Assembly (NCBI GenBank): GCA_030619685.1 | Contig: JAUXAX010000001.1 | Coordinates: forward strand, 68,496-132,495 | Direction of reading: 5' to 3' | DNA: 64,000 nucleotides | Source: Dehalococcoidia bacterium | GTDB taxonomy: Bacteria; Chloroflexota; Dehalococcoidia; SZUA-161 | Shown here: in pieces, positions 9,585-18,555 of the stretch | How the letters are laid out: each line of letters opens with the position of its first letter | How positions within the stretch are numbered: position 1 is the stretch's first letter | Made by a program: the position numbers and the translations under genes | The notes under the pieces: generated by a model | The model's database searches: none | What the model saw: only the letters and a program-made list of their open reading frames with translations | Told to the model about the DNA's origin: nothing

Positions 9585-10829
9585 ATGCCGATGGAAGCTG
9601 ATGTGACTGTGATAGGCAGCGGCCCTGCTGGGCTTACTGCCGCACTCCATGCTGAGCAGAGTGGGGCAAAGAATGTCCTTCTCCTTGAGAGAGAGGAGGA
9701 GCTGGGTGGCATCCTGAAACAGTGCATACACAACGGCTTTGGTTTGGAGCAATTCAAGGAAGACTATACCGGTCCTGAGTATGCGGAGCGTCTTATTGGA
9801 GAGATAGAGAAAACAAACGTGCGCTGCTTCCTGAATACAATGGTGACTGGCGTCGCGCCAGATAGGACTATTACAGCAGTAAATCCTGAGAACGGTGTAT
9901 TCCAGATAAGATCAAAAAGTGTTGTGCTTGCTATGGGATGCCGAGAACGCGCCCGAGGGAGCATTAATATCCCGGGTACACGCCCAGCCGGAGTATATAC
10001 CGCGGGAGTGGCTCAAGGATTTGTCAATATTGACGGATACCTTCCTGGAAAAGAGATTGTTATCCTGGGCTCCGGGGACATCGGACTCATAATGGCGAGG
10101 AGGCTCACCCTGGAGGGCGCTCAAGTCAAAGGCGTTTATGAGATAATGGATTACCCCGGAGGACTAAAGAGAAATATCGTTCAGTGCCTCAATGATTTCG
10201 ATATCCCTCTCAATCTATCTCGCACAGTAACAGAGATACGAGGCAAGGAGCGCGTAGAAGGTGTTGTAGTATCTAGAGTAGACGAGGAAATGCATCCAAT
10301 CCCAGGTAGCGAGGAATTCATACCCTGCGATACCTTGCTTCTTTCCGTAGGATTGATCCCCGAAAATGAGCTATCAAAAGGGGCTGGAATAGAACTTAGC
10401 CCAATTACAAAAGGACCTACCACCACAGAGACAATGGAAACACCAGTGCCGGGGATATTCTCCTGCGGCAATGTCTCCACCGTATTCGACTTGGTGGACT
10501 ATGTCGCTGAAACTGGCATGACTGCCGGCAGGAGCGCCGCGAGATTTGCAACAGGAGCCTGGAAGAAAGAGAGGAACTCAGTTAAGGTAGTCCCGGGAGA
10601 AAATGTGAGAGTGCTCTTCCCTCAGCAATATTCTTTTGAAGATGACCTTATTCTGTTTATCAGGTCTGCAAAGCCAGTCGAGAGACCCGTGAAAATAGAT
10701 ATTTCCCCTCTTGAAATGCACGTTAAGAGATTGTACGCCAGGCCAAACGAAATGATTAGAGTGAAAGTGCCCAAGGACAAATTAAAGGACGTTACTGAAT
10801 CCATCAAGGTCAGTATAACAGAGAGATAA
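9585..10829 (+). CDS. NAD(P)/FAD-dependent oxidoreductase, partner of GlpA/DUF1667
   Basis: The 414-residue protein opens with an FAD-binding motif (GSGPAGLTAA, residues 11-20) and holds a second dinucleotide motif (GSGDIG) near residue 165. The block KQCIHNGFG and the CRERARG motif are characteristic of the flavoprotein that accompanies GlpA-like dehydrogenases and DUF1667 proteins in anaerobes. It likely moves electrons between the GlpA-like flavin and NAD(P) or a thiol. The ATG at 9585 follows the kinase by 44 bases; a GGGGTCGATGAGAG stretch precedes it. The DUF1667 gene starts two bases after its stop. Confidence 0.85.
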   Translation: MPMEADVTVIGSGPAGLTAALHAEQSGAKNVLLLEREEELGGILKQCIHNGFGLEQFKEDYTGPEYAERLIGEIEKTNVRCFLNTMVTGVAPDRTITAVNPENGVFQIRSKSVVLAMGCRERARGSINIPGTRPAGVYTAGVAQGFVNIDGYLPGKEIVILGSGDIGLIMARRLTLEGAQVKGVYEIMDYPGGLKRNIVQCLNDFDIPLNLSRTVTEIRGKERVEGVVVSRVDEEMHPIPGSEEFIPCDTLLLSVGLIPENELSKGAGIELSPITKGPTTTETMETPVPGIFSCGNVSTVFDLVDYVAETGMTAGRSAARFATGAWKKERNSVKVVPGENVRVLFPQQYSFEDDLILFIRSAKPVERPVKIDISPLEMHVKRLYARPNEMIRVKVPKDKLKDVTESIKVSITER

Positions 10830-10831
10830 GG

Positions 10832-11221
10832 ATGGATGTAGAGAAGGAACACTTCACCTGTGTAATCTGTCCCATCGGATGCGAGATTGATGTAGAGCTT
10901 CAGGACAGCGATGTAGTCTCCATTGAAGGAAGCAAATGCGCAAAAGGGAAAGATTTCGTGTTGCAGGAACTGGAGGAGCCAATGCGCATATTAACCACAA
11001 CCATTCGTATAGAAGGGGCAAAGTGGGCGATGCTTCCAGTTCGCACCGATAAACCAATCCCAAAGCGATTACTGTTCAGGGTAATTGAAGAGCTCGCAAG
11101 TATCGAATTGCGGGCACCTGTGAAGATGGCTGATGTGGTAATTGGAGATATTGCTGGCACCGGTGCAAATATTGTGGCCACCAGAAATATGAAACGCGAG
11201 AGGGAAGGCAAGTTCGTTTAG
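10832..11221 (+). CDS. DUF1667 protein, small Cys-cluster partner of GlpA-like dehydrogenase
   Basis: The 129-residue protein has an N-terminal metal motif C10-x2-C13-x3-C17 with a further Cys at 36, followed by the conserved LTTTIRIEGA and PVRTDKPIPK blocks of DUF1667. Proteins of this family occur beside GlpA-like and FAD genes, and the Cys set could hold an Fe-S cluster or zinc; no activity is established that I can name. It closes the six-gene cluster and is followed by a convergent gene 52 bases away with no obvious terminator between them. Confidence 0.85.
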   Translation: MDVEKEHFTCVICPIGCEIDVELQDSDVVSIEGSKCAKGKDFVLQELEEPMRILTTTIRIEGAKWAMLPVRTDKPIPKRLLFRVIEELASIELRAPVKMADVVIGDIAGTGANIVATRNMKREREGKFV

Positions 11222-11273
11222 GCTGATGTCTTCCTCACCAATTGCGGATGGCAGCTCAAGAAGCGAGTCCTTT

Positions 11274-14200
11274 TCAAGCCCCGTGCTGCTCCAAAACCGC
11301 TTGCGTCCTGCGCAGGTAGTAGTCCATCCCCATCTCCTTGAACTCAGCCTCGGCCTTCTTCAGGGTTTCCAGGGCCTTTTCCTTCTGGCCCGTATCGGCG
11401 TAGAGCTCACCCAAGTACAAATAGCCTTCAGAGCACAGCGGTATTAATTTCAATTCGTCCACAATCCTGATGCCATGCAGAATGCATTCCTCCGCTTTGT
11501 CAGCTTGTGATATGTCCGCTTTGCTCAATACCCTTCCCAGCCACATCCTTGACTCCGCTTCTACGCTTCTTTCATTATTCGTTTGCGCAAGCTCCAGGGC
11601 CTTCTCGACGCAGCTTCGAGCATTCTCCAGGTCACCTGAATCGAAATGAACATTACTTAATGCCCAATAGTGCAAAGACAAAACAAAGGGTAATCCGGTA
11701 TCAGTCTGGGTTTTGAGGCCCCTCTCTATATGCTTCCGGGCGGTTTCCAGCTCCCCCAGCAAATAGTATCCGTAGCCTAAACTGGTCCAGGCCAGACCCA
11801 AAATGGCGACCATTTGTGTCTCCTCGCCATATCTAATAGCCTCTTGCGAATGTTCTATTAGCTTTTCCCCATCTCCCTTAACAAGGAACAGATTGCTGTA
11901 GTAGAATTCTACAACGCCTATGCCATATAAGTCATTTATCTCGCGCGCGTAACGAAGGCCTTTCTCACAAAGGGCTTCTCCTTCCTCGAAATTTCCCAAC
12001 GTCCCCATAGCAGTCCCATAATTTGCCAGAAGTACGGAATATACGTTAAGTCCCCTGCCAAAGGATTCAGATTCCCTTTGCGTACTCTCAAGCAAAGCAA
12101 GGACCCTGGGAGCCACCTCAGCCACTTTCAAAAACTGCGCTGCCCGGTTGTAGGAAACGCAAAGATCAAATGCAGTTGCAGCCATTAGTTCAATGTCCTG
12201 TATCTTTTCCGCCTCTTCGAAGCAATTCTCGCCATATTTCCTTCCCAGCAGGGGGTCTCCTCCAATTGTATAATAGAAGCCTATGTTGCTGTAGAAGTTT
12301 GCCAGACTCCTTTCATCCCCGAGCTCCTTTGAGAGCCTTTCCCCCTCCTGGAGAATTTCGAGGGAATCTTCAGGGTAAGCAAGGCTCATTATTGGGAATG
12401 CCATCAAAAGACGAACTTCGATCCCTCTTCTCTTGTTCTCCTCGGTCTCGGGCAATTTGTTGAGCACGTTGATTGCCTCTTTGTAGAAGCGAAAGGCTTC
12501 CCAGAGAGAATAGCTTCGTACTGCTTTGTCCCCGGATAGCTTCAGATAATGGTAGGCCTTCTCCGAACCCTCGCTCCTGGAATAGTGATGGGCCAGCACC
12601 TCGTAGAAGTCCTCCAGCCGGTCCTGGTACAGCTCCTCTATGGCCTTCCCTATCCGTTCGTGAATCTCCTTCCTCCTCTTGAGGAGCAGGCTGTTGTAGG
12701 CTACCTCCTGAGTGAGGGCGTGCTTGAAGATGTACTCCAGCTCGGGAAACAGGCTCTTCTCATAGATGAACTCCAATCCCTGGAGGTTGAGCAGATATGA
12801 TTTGAGCTCCTCTCCCATTCCCGTGATGGTGTTAAGGATGCGGTAGGCGAAGTCTCTCCCGATAACGGATGCCACCTGCATGGTCCGCTTGAGGTTGTCC
12901 TCCAGGCGGTCCATGCGGGCCGCGACGATCCCCTGGATGGTATCGGGCACCTGGATATCAGAGGCCTTCGTGCTCAACACATACTCGTGGTCCTTCTTCT
13001 GGATGGAGCCGTTCTCCAGCAGTGTATGGGTGAACTCCTCCATGAAGAGAGGGTTGCCCGCGGCTCTGTTCAAGACCAACTCCCTCAGCTCAGGCGCAAC
13101 CTCTCCTTCCTCTAGGATGGACTGCACCAGCTCGGCGCTAGTCTTCATAGAGAGCTGATCAACCCAGATCTGGCTGTAGTATGACTTGCTGCCCCAGGTA
13201 TGGGTGTATTCCGGCCGGTAAAGAAGGATCAGCAAGATGTGGGCGTTGGCCAGCCACCCGATGAGATAGGTCAAGAACTCCTCCGAGGTCCTATCAACCC
13301 AGTGAAGGTCCTCGATGGCGAGAACCAGGGGCCTGCTCTGACTCTCCCGGATCAGCAGGTCCCTGATGGCCTCGAAGGTCTTCTCCCTTCTCTGCTGAGG
13401 TTCCAGCTTGAGATATTCTTCATCGTCTACCTTCAGAGATAGGATGTCGTGCAACGGCGGCAGGACGTCCTTGAGCGTCTCATCGAGCTGGGCTGTCTTC
13501 TGTTCCGTCTTTTTCTTGATGACAAACTCCCGATCTCCCTCTTCGATATCAAAGTAAGCTCTCAGGATATCCAATATGGGCAGATAGGCCATGGAGCCCC
13601 CGTAGTGCAGACAGCGGCCCTGGAGGTAGGTATATTCCTTTTTGGGAAGCATTCCTCTCATCTCAAGGAAGAGCCTGGATTTGCCCACGCCGGCCTCGCC
13701 CACGATGCCTACTACCTGGCCGGACCCTGATTGTGCTTTCTCGAAGGCTCCCTTAAGTGCTGCGATTTCCTTCTTTCGGCCCACGAACCTGGTAAGCCCC
13801 TTGGCGACTGCCGCCTCTATCCGTGTCTCAACCTCTCCCGCTTCTATGAGTTCGTACGCCTCCAGTGGTTCCTCTTTTCCCTTCACGCTTACTTTGCCGA
13901 GGGGCTCAAACCTGAAGAAATCCCTGGCCATCCTATGGGTATCTGCGGAAACGAGAATGGTGCCGGGGCTGGCCATGCCCTCCATCCTGGAGGCCAGATT
14001 AGTGGTATCCCCGATTGCGGTGTAATCCATCCTCAGGTCATTGCCTACCGAGCCTATGATCACCGGGCCGGAGTTGAGCCCCACCCGCATCTTGAACTCC
14101 ACCCCGCACTCCCTCTCTATCTTCTCGCCGTATTCACCCATGACTCTCTGCATCGCCAGGGCGGCGTAGCAGGCACGCTGGGCGTGGTCCTCGTGAGCTA

Positions 14201-14645
14201 TAGGGGCACCGAAGAGGGCCATGACGCCATCGCCGGTGAATTTATCGATGGTGCCTTCATGCTTATGGATCTCGTCCATGAGGAGCTTGAAGCAGCCGTC
14301 CATGATCTGGTGGACCTCCTCAGGGTCGAGCTTCTCGGATATGGAGGTATAGTTTGCCACATCGGTGAAGAGCACCGTCACCAGCTTGCGCTCCCCCTCT
14401 ATGTCGCTGCGAGTAGTGAGGATTTTATCGGAGAGGAATTTGGGAGTGTAGGTCTGGGGCTGGGAGTAGTCGATTGGAGGTGCTGGCTTGGCCTCAGTTA
14501 GGTCATGGCCGCAGTCACCACAGAATTTCCTGCCCAAGGGGATGTCAGCTCCGCACTCGGGACAAACCAGTTCCAGCTTGGCCCCACATTCCTCACAGAA
14601 CTTAACCCCTTCACGATTATCAAACTGGCATTTTGGGCATTTCAT
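11274..14645 (-). CDS. Class III adenylate cyclase with AAA-type ATPase and TPR region
   Basis: The 1123-residue protein starts with double zinc ribbons (CPKC at 3-6 and CPEC at 28-31), then a class III nucleotide cyclase domain at about 85-270 with metal ligands D95 and D139, K135 in KFTGDG, T209 in DYTAIGD, and N216/R220. The Lys/Thr pair points to adenylate rather than guanylate cyclase. A VGR-linked P-loop ATPase follows (GEAGVGKS at 316-323), then a long TPR-like helical region to the C-terminus. Such proteins combine cAMP synthesis with a STAND-like sensor module. A minus-strand promoter precedes the ATG at 14645, but there is no clear ribosome binding site. No partner gene is evident; a Crp-family gene lies 10 kb away. 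Confidence 0.9.
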   Translation of the reverse strand: MKCPKCQFDNREGVKFCEECGAKLELVCPECGADIPLGRKFCGDCGHDLTEAKPAPPIDYSQPQTYTPKFLSDKILTTRSDIEGERKLVTVLFTDVANYTSISEKLDPEEVHQIMDGCFKLLMDEIHKHEGTIDKFTGDGVMALFGAPIAHEDHAQRACYAALAMQRVMGEYGEKIERECGVEFKMRVGLNSGPVIIGSVGNDLRMDYTAIGDTTNLASRMEGMASPGTILVSADTHRMARDFFRFEPLGKVSVKGKEEPLEAYELIEAGEVETRIEAAVAKGLTRFVGRKKEIAALKGAFEKAQSGSGQVVGIVGEAGVGKSRLFLEMRGMLPKKEYTYLQGRCLHYGGSMAYLPILDILRAYFDIEEGDREFVIKKKTEQKTAQLDETLKDVLPPLHDILSLKVDDEEYLKLEPQQRREKTFEAIRDLLIRESQSRPLVLAIEDLHWVDRTSEEFLTYLIGWLANAHILLILLYRPEYTHTWGSKSYYSQIWVDQLSMKTSAELVQSILEEGEVAPELRELVLNRAAGNPLFMEEFTHTLLENGSIQKKDHEYVLSTKASDIQVPDTIQGIVAARMDRLEDNLKRTMQVASVIGRDFAYRILNTITGMGEELKSYLLNLQGLEFIYEKSLFPELEYIFKHALTQEVAYNSLLLKRRKEIHERIGKAIEELYQDRLEDFYEVLAHHYSRSEGSEKAYHYLKLSGDKAVRSYSLWEAFRFYKEAINVLNKLPETEENKRRGIEVRLLMAFPIMSLAYPEDSLEILQEGERLSKELGDERSLANFYSNIGFYYTIGGDPLLGRKYGENCFEEAEKIQDIELMAATAFDLCVSYNRAAQFLKVAEVAPRVLALLESTQRESESFGRGLNVYSVLLANYGTAMGTLGNFEEGEALCEKGLRYAREINDLYGIGVVEFYYSNLFLVKGDGEKLIEHSQEAIRYGEETQMVAILGLAWTSLGYGYYLLGELETARKHIERGLKTQTDTGLPFVLSLHYWALSNVHFDSGDLENARSCVEKALELAQTNNERSVEAESRMWLGRVLSKADISQADKAEECILHGIRIVDELKLIPLCSEGYLYLGELYADTGQKEKALETLKKAEAEFKEMGMDYYLRRTQAVLEQHGA

Positions 14646-15242
14646 TTGTATTGCGCTCAGCAGAATTGAACAGTTACGTCATGTGGGCACATCGTAAACA
14701 CTTGATGGGCAGTTGTCAACGGCTATTGACGGTTGCCGATAATGCCCACGGGCTATAGGTCTTTCGGCGATAACTCAGACAACGCTCGAAGTTGAATCCT
14801 TGATCTTCGACATCGTCACAGGTGGAGATTCGAGGGCATCGAAATTGGCGATGAAGAGATTGCTCATGTCCGAACGGAATTGCCGTCAGAAAGTCAACAA
14901 CGATTCTGCTGCTTGCTTGAGGCATGTATCATAGCACAAGGGGTCTGTAGAAGAAAGCTCAATGACAGCAAACTTGCTGCATTCACCTTCTTTGGATGTC
15001 TGGCAGATTACGTGCACCGCAATCGGTATGTTATACTTGTGGTCGATAGGGCCTCATGCGTTTCGCCAGCCTCGAACCTTACTCCCCAGGAGAGCGCGGG
15101 ACTCGCGACCTAATCGTATCTGACTATGTGTTTCGCATCTTATAAGAACCGGTGGGATGCTGGTTGAAGGCCTTAACAGGGTGGCAAAATAATCATTGAA
15201 TGCATAGCGCTTGACAGGCACTGTGCGTTCGGGGAGGGTAAG
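14646..15242. other. Gene-free divergent intergenic region
   Basis: Apart from the cyclase promoter at 14691-14719, I see no gene or repeat in this 597-base stretch. TTGACA at 15211 before the pseudogene has no matching -10 box. Short open frames in it lack ribosome binding sites and recognisable composition. Confidence 0.55.
14691..14719 (-). promoter_or_regulatory. Sigma70-type promoter of the cyclase gene
   Basis: On the minus strand TTGACA (14719-14714) and TACGAT (14696-14691) are 17 bases apart, placing the start of transcription about 40 bases before the ATG at 14645. Confidence 0.55.
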
Positions 15243-16178
15243 ATGAGAACTGACGTGAGACTTACTAACGAGATGGAGTCCTTCATCATCAATCAGGGCG
15301 CGGACCTGGTGGGAATTGCTCCTGTAGAGCGCTTCCAAGATGCTCCTGAAGGGTACGGACCGAATAGCTACATGCCAGATGCCACCTGCGTCATATCTAT
15401 CGGCGTTCACCTCGCTGATGGAATATGTGATGTTTGGGGAGAATATAGCGAGCCCGGCAAGTCTATAGGACCCTACCTGTTTTATGGATACGGCCTAGTG
15501 AACTTGGAACTGGGCCGTATTGCCAACCTGGCAGCCAAACGCTTGGAATACAGGGGCTACAAAAGCCTGACCTTTCCCCCAACTTGGACTATCGCCATGT
15601 ATCGTTCGATTGGGCTACTCCAACCGCACTATATCGGTGCCGATTTCTCGCATAGGCATGCCGCTACGGCTGCTGGCTTGGGGGAGATTGGCTGGAACGG
15701 TCTGGCTGATACCCCCAGTCTTTGGTGCTAGGGTGAGATTCAACTCAGTCATCACCAATGCTCCTCTGGCGCCAAGCCCGATGTACCAGGGGACAGCCCT
15801 TTGCCAACCCGACCGCTCTGTGGGTATCTGTGCGTTGGAGGCTGTCCGGCTGAGGCCCTTTCTTCCACTGAGAGCCGCCAGGCAAGCATCGGAGAACGTC
15901 GCTTCGAGCACTCCAAACTCGATATGATCCGCTGCATGTATGGAATCTATGCTCTGGTCAAGGGCTCTGGAAGCTTTGGAGGGGTGGAAATCCCCCCGGG
16001 GCCAGGGGACATCGAGCATTTCTGGCAGGCCAGGGAGCAACAGAATGGGCGCGATAGGGCCATGGTAGAAAACTGCTTCGGCATAATCTGCGGCGACTAC
16101 TGTGGCAAGTGCCTTCACCAGTGTCCCGCTCACCTTTACTGGAGGGCAGGGGCCCGCCGGAGGAAGCCCAGGAAATAA
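15243..16178 (+). pseudogene. Frameshifted QueG-like (COG1600-type) Fe-S protein
   Basis: The first frame begins with ATG at 15243 behind GGGGAGGG and encodes a QueG-like N-terminal region up to AGLGEIGWNGL. It then hits a stop at 15731 because of one extra C in the run CCCCC at 15712-15716. In the next frame the homology continues (FGARVRFNSVIT) until about 15810, then returns to the first frame with the ferredoxin-like CVGGCPAEAL and CGKCLHQCPAH. At least two frameshifts are therefore needed to read it. The C-terminus stops abruptly at 16178, next to a remnant of an unrelated gene. Sequencing error in the C-run is possible for the first shift, but the second shift and the truncation support a decayed gene. 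Confidence 0.75.
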
Positions 16179-16184
16179 TATCCG

Positions 16185-16559
16185 GACTTCGTTTGTTTGA
16201 GGCCACCAAGGGCAGCGACCAGGATGACACTGAGTGAGGAAGCAAAAGCTGGTTTCCAAAAGAGATATGAGGCTGGCCTGATAAACAAGGAACGACTGGA
16301 TCTGATATTGAGTATGCCCGGCCCCGAGTTCGTCCCCCCCATTGCAGTCTACCTGGCTAGTGATGAAGCAGGCACTATTAGTGGCAAAGTGTTCGGCTGT
16401 GGTGGCGGCTTGATTACCATCTACTCAGAGCCAGAGCCAATTAGAAGCATCGAGAAAGACTATAAGAAGGAAGGCCCCTGGACACTGGAAGAGCTAATGA
16501 CACTCGTTCCTGAGAAGCTGACAGCGGGCTTGACCCCCCTGGTAACGCCGACAACGTAG
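16185..16559 (+). pseudogene. C-terminal remnant of a short-chain dehydrogenase/reductase
   Basis: About 120 residues resemble the C-terminal third of an SDR of the multifunctional-enzyme type: RAATRM, then PEFVPPIAVYLASDEA and ISGKVFGCGGG, followed by a tail rich in W and E. The Rossmann glycine motif and the YxxxK catalytic residues are missing, and homology begins directly after the end of the QueG-like remnant. A deletion probably joined the two remnants. The ATG at 16197 or 16224 could still allow translation, but such a fragment could not be an active reductase. Confidence 0.7.
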
Positions 16560-16690
16560 TCAGGCATATCTGTCAAAACTGCAAGGTGTTGGCTTTAACC
16601 GGTTTCAGCATCGCACAAAGGGAGTTTGAAAAGGCGCAGGGATATGATAGAATAGCGCCAGGATTTACTCAGGCCAAAAGGGGGAACAGG

Positions 16691-17008
16691 ATGCAGCAGC
16701 GCAAGATGATAGATATACCATTGGGCACTACGGTCAGGAGTTGGAACCGGGCACCGATCGATGGCGATTACGAGTTCATTGAGCATATAGCTTCTTCAGA
16801 CTGCAGCCCTTCAGCTGAGGAACGCAAGGTCTACCTCTTTAGGGGAGAGCTGTTGCCTCCATGCAAGCGCTGTGGAAAACGGGGCATATGGAAACTAACC
16901 GAATATAAGTTTGAGATACCCCCCGAGAGGGACAATACTGCGTTTGTCCTTAGGGAAGTCAGGGGTGATCGGCCTGACGTTTCTTATCCGTCCGGGACGA
17001 AGCAGTAA
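16691..17008 (+). CDS. Small hypothetical protein with CxxC motif
   Basis: A 105-residue protein starts with ATG at 16691 behind GGGGGAACAGG; an upstream ATG at 16586 in the same frame has no such site. It contains PPCKRCGKRG (C58 and C61) flanked by beta-type sequence, which could form half of a zinc ribbon or a dimeric metal site. I do not recognise a family. It lies downstream of two gene remnants and ends before a strong hairpin, so it may be an independent small gene or the survivor of a degraded locus. Confidence 0.55.
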   Translation: MQQRKMIDIPLGTTVRSWNRAPIDGDYEFIEHIASSDCSPSAEERKVYLFRGELLPPCKRCGKRGIWKLTEYKFEIPPERDNTAFVLREVRGDRPDVSYPSGTKQ

Positions 17009-17079
17009 CTTAGCCCGGGGGCGATCTTGACAAGGAGCGAAGTCAAACCTAGAGATACGATGCTGGTGCAGACCATAAG

Positions 17080-17112
17080 GCGAAGCTCGCTTGCAGTGCA
17101 AGCGAGCTTCGC
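17080..17112. terminator. Strong inverted repeat, bidirectional terminator between convergent genes
   Basis: Two perfect 16-base arms (17080-17095 and 17097-17112) are separated by one base and lie between the ends of the CxxC gene (17008) and the acyl-CoA dehydrogenase gene (17147). The plus-strand side is followed by TTCTAATT rather than a clean T-run, so termination is plausible but not textbook. Confidence 0.65.
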
Positions 17113-17146
17113 TTCTAATTCAATTCCTATGTTGCCCAAAACCGGT

Positions 17147-18391
17147 CTACAGTCTCCTGCGCACGAGGTATGAGGCAAGGAACTTCCTGTCGATATTGGG
17201 TGTTCGGTACAGGGTAAAGATCATCGAATCGCGATACATGAGTTCCATAGGCCAGCCCTCCTCTCGCTCAATAGCGCGGGCCCCCATGAGCTCGATGCCC
17301 TTGAGGCAAGCCTCGAGGGCTGACGGAGCGGCCATCCGGAAAGCGAGGATAGCCCATTTGCCATGCAGCGCCTCCTGATCACCCTCATCCCAGAGCTTAC
17401 ACGCCTTAGCGCATATAGCACGACCAGCCTCAGCGTTGACCCACATATCTGCTATGGGGAAGTGGACGCCTTGATACTCGATAAGCGGATGGTCCCAGCG
17501 TATGGTACTCTGGGTGTAGTCCAGGACGAGCTTTATGGCGGCCTCCGAGACGCCCACAGCCTGAAACGCCTGATTGGCCATGTGCTTGTTCATGGCATCG
17601 ACCAAGGCACGTAGCCCCTTGCCCTCGGGAGCTGCCAGGTACTTCTTATGCACCTTGCAATCCTTGAACATAATCTCAAAGCGAGCGCAACCCCACCTTG
17701 CTCCCATGAGATCCCCTTCACGGCCCCGGATAATCCCAGGTGCATCATCGTTGACAATAAACATGGAAAGGCCGCTGGTACGCTTGGTTGGATCGGTTCT
17801 CATCAATGCCAGATGCCACTGAAGCCCTACAGGACCTGGGGTACTCATTGTCATCCACCACTTGGGTCCGTTGAGCACATAATAATCTCCATCGAGAACT
17901 GCGCTGCCGCGCATCCCCCCCATATCAACACCCGATTCAGGGTCAGTGGCCATTACACAGCAAAATCCTCCGTCCAACGTTCGCTTGAAGTACTCGCGCT
18001 TGACATCTTCATCCGGGGTCCATTTCTCGAGGATATGAACCCAGGGCTCGCCGTAGGCAAAGGCGTCATCGAGCCTGGGGGTAAAGCCCACTTTAGTGAT
18101 CTCAGCCGACAGCAGGCTGCAGTCCAGAAGGTTCCAACCTGGCCCTCCATACTCCTTGGGTATAGTCCTGCCGTAGAACCCGGCGTCTATTATCCCTTTC
18201 ATCAGGCCATAATAAGCGTCTGACATCTCTGTTATCGCCAGCATGCCGCCCAGGCGGTCCAGGCCCCTGCGGTTGGGCAACCACCACTCTTCGATTATGT
18301 CCCTGGCCTGTTCTAGCTTCTGGTACATCTCGGGCGTCCACTCTTCCGGATGGTCAGCAGGGTCATAAATATTAGGCTTCATCAAGTCCAT
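17147..18391 (-). CDS. Acyl-CoA dehydrogenase family protein
   Basis: The 414-residue protein has the acyl-CoA dehydrogenase layout: an N-terminal helical domain with IPKEYGGPGW around residue 80, a middle beta domain with MATDPESG and NGPKWW, and a C-terminal helical domain. The family makes the alpha-beta double bond of acyl-CoA using FAD. The middle-domain substrate segment and C-terminal region (ELMGARAIEREEGWPMELMYRD) differ from classical members, and I could not place the catalytic Glu with confidence, so the substrate is open. No electron-transfer flavoprotein genes are nearby. The ATG at 18391 has a GGGAGGGAGAG site, and a consensus promoter lies about 135 bases upstream. Confidence 0.87.
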   Translation of the reverse strand: MDLMKPNIYDPADHPEEWTPEMYQKLEQARDIIEEWWLPNRRGLDRLGGMLAITEMSDAYYGLMKGIIDAGFYGRTIPKEYGGPGWNLLDCSLLSAEITKVGFTPRLDDAFAYGEPWVHILEKWTPDEDVKREYFKRTLDGGFCCVMATDPESGVDMGGMRGSAVLDGDYYVLNGPKWWMTMSTPGPVGLQWHLALMRTDPTKRTSGLSMFIVNDDAPGIIRGREGDLMGARWGCARFEIMFKDCKVHKKYLAAPEGKGLRALVDAMNKHMANQAFQAVGVSEAAIKLVLDYTQSTIRWDHPLIEYQGVHFPIADMWVNAEAGRAICAKACKLWDEGDQEALHGKWAILAFRMAAPSALEACLKGIELMGARAIEREEGWPMELMYRDSMIFTLYRTPNIDRKFLASYLVRRRL

Positions 18392-18430
18392 CTCTCCCTC
18401 CCTAGTATAATCTTAAGGATGTCTTATCTG

Positions 18431-18448
18431 GATAACAACGGCGTTATC
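18431..18448. promoter_or_regulatory. Short palindrome in the acyl-CoA dehydrogenase leader, possible operator
   Basis: GATAAC at 18431-18436 and GTTATC at 18443-18448 form a six-base inverted repeat with a six-base spacer. It sits 40 bases upstream of the start codon and downstream of the predicted transcription start, a position suited to a repressor. No regulator gene adjoins it. Confidence 0.3.
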
Positions 18449-18525
18449 ATCCTAACAGTGACCTAGTGTGGGATTTCCTATTTGGTTGCTGATACACTGC
18501 GCTGCCATGCTGGCTGTTTACGCCA

Positions 18526-18555
18526 ATTATAGTGTCACTGCCCCCAGGGTGTCAA
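18526..18555 (-). promoter_or_regulatory. Consensus sigma70 promoter of the acyl-CoA dehydrogenase gene
   Basis: On the minus strand both boxes are perfect: TTGACA at 18555-18550 and TATAAT at 18531-18526, with an 18-base spacer. The leader to the ATG at 18391 would be about 128 bases. Confidence 0.7.

Noticed and set aside
13731..14501. Long open frame of 256 codons on the plus strand within the cyclase gene
   Set aside because: It is antisense to a coding region with clear motifs, has no ribosome binding site and no recognisable composition.
15801..16178. An independent ferredoxin-type gene starting inside the QueG-like remnant
   Set aside because: The frame simply resumes the frame of the upstream half, its cysteines fit the C-terminal domain of the same protein, and no ribosome binding site precedes the ATG.
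17080..17112. CRISPR repeat or transposon end
   Set aside because: A single perfect inverted repeat lies between convergent gene ends, with no direct repeats, spacers or transposase nearby.
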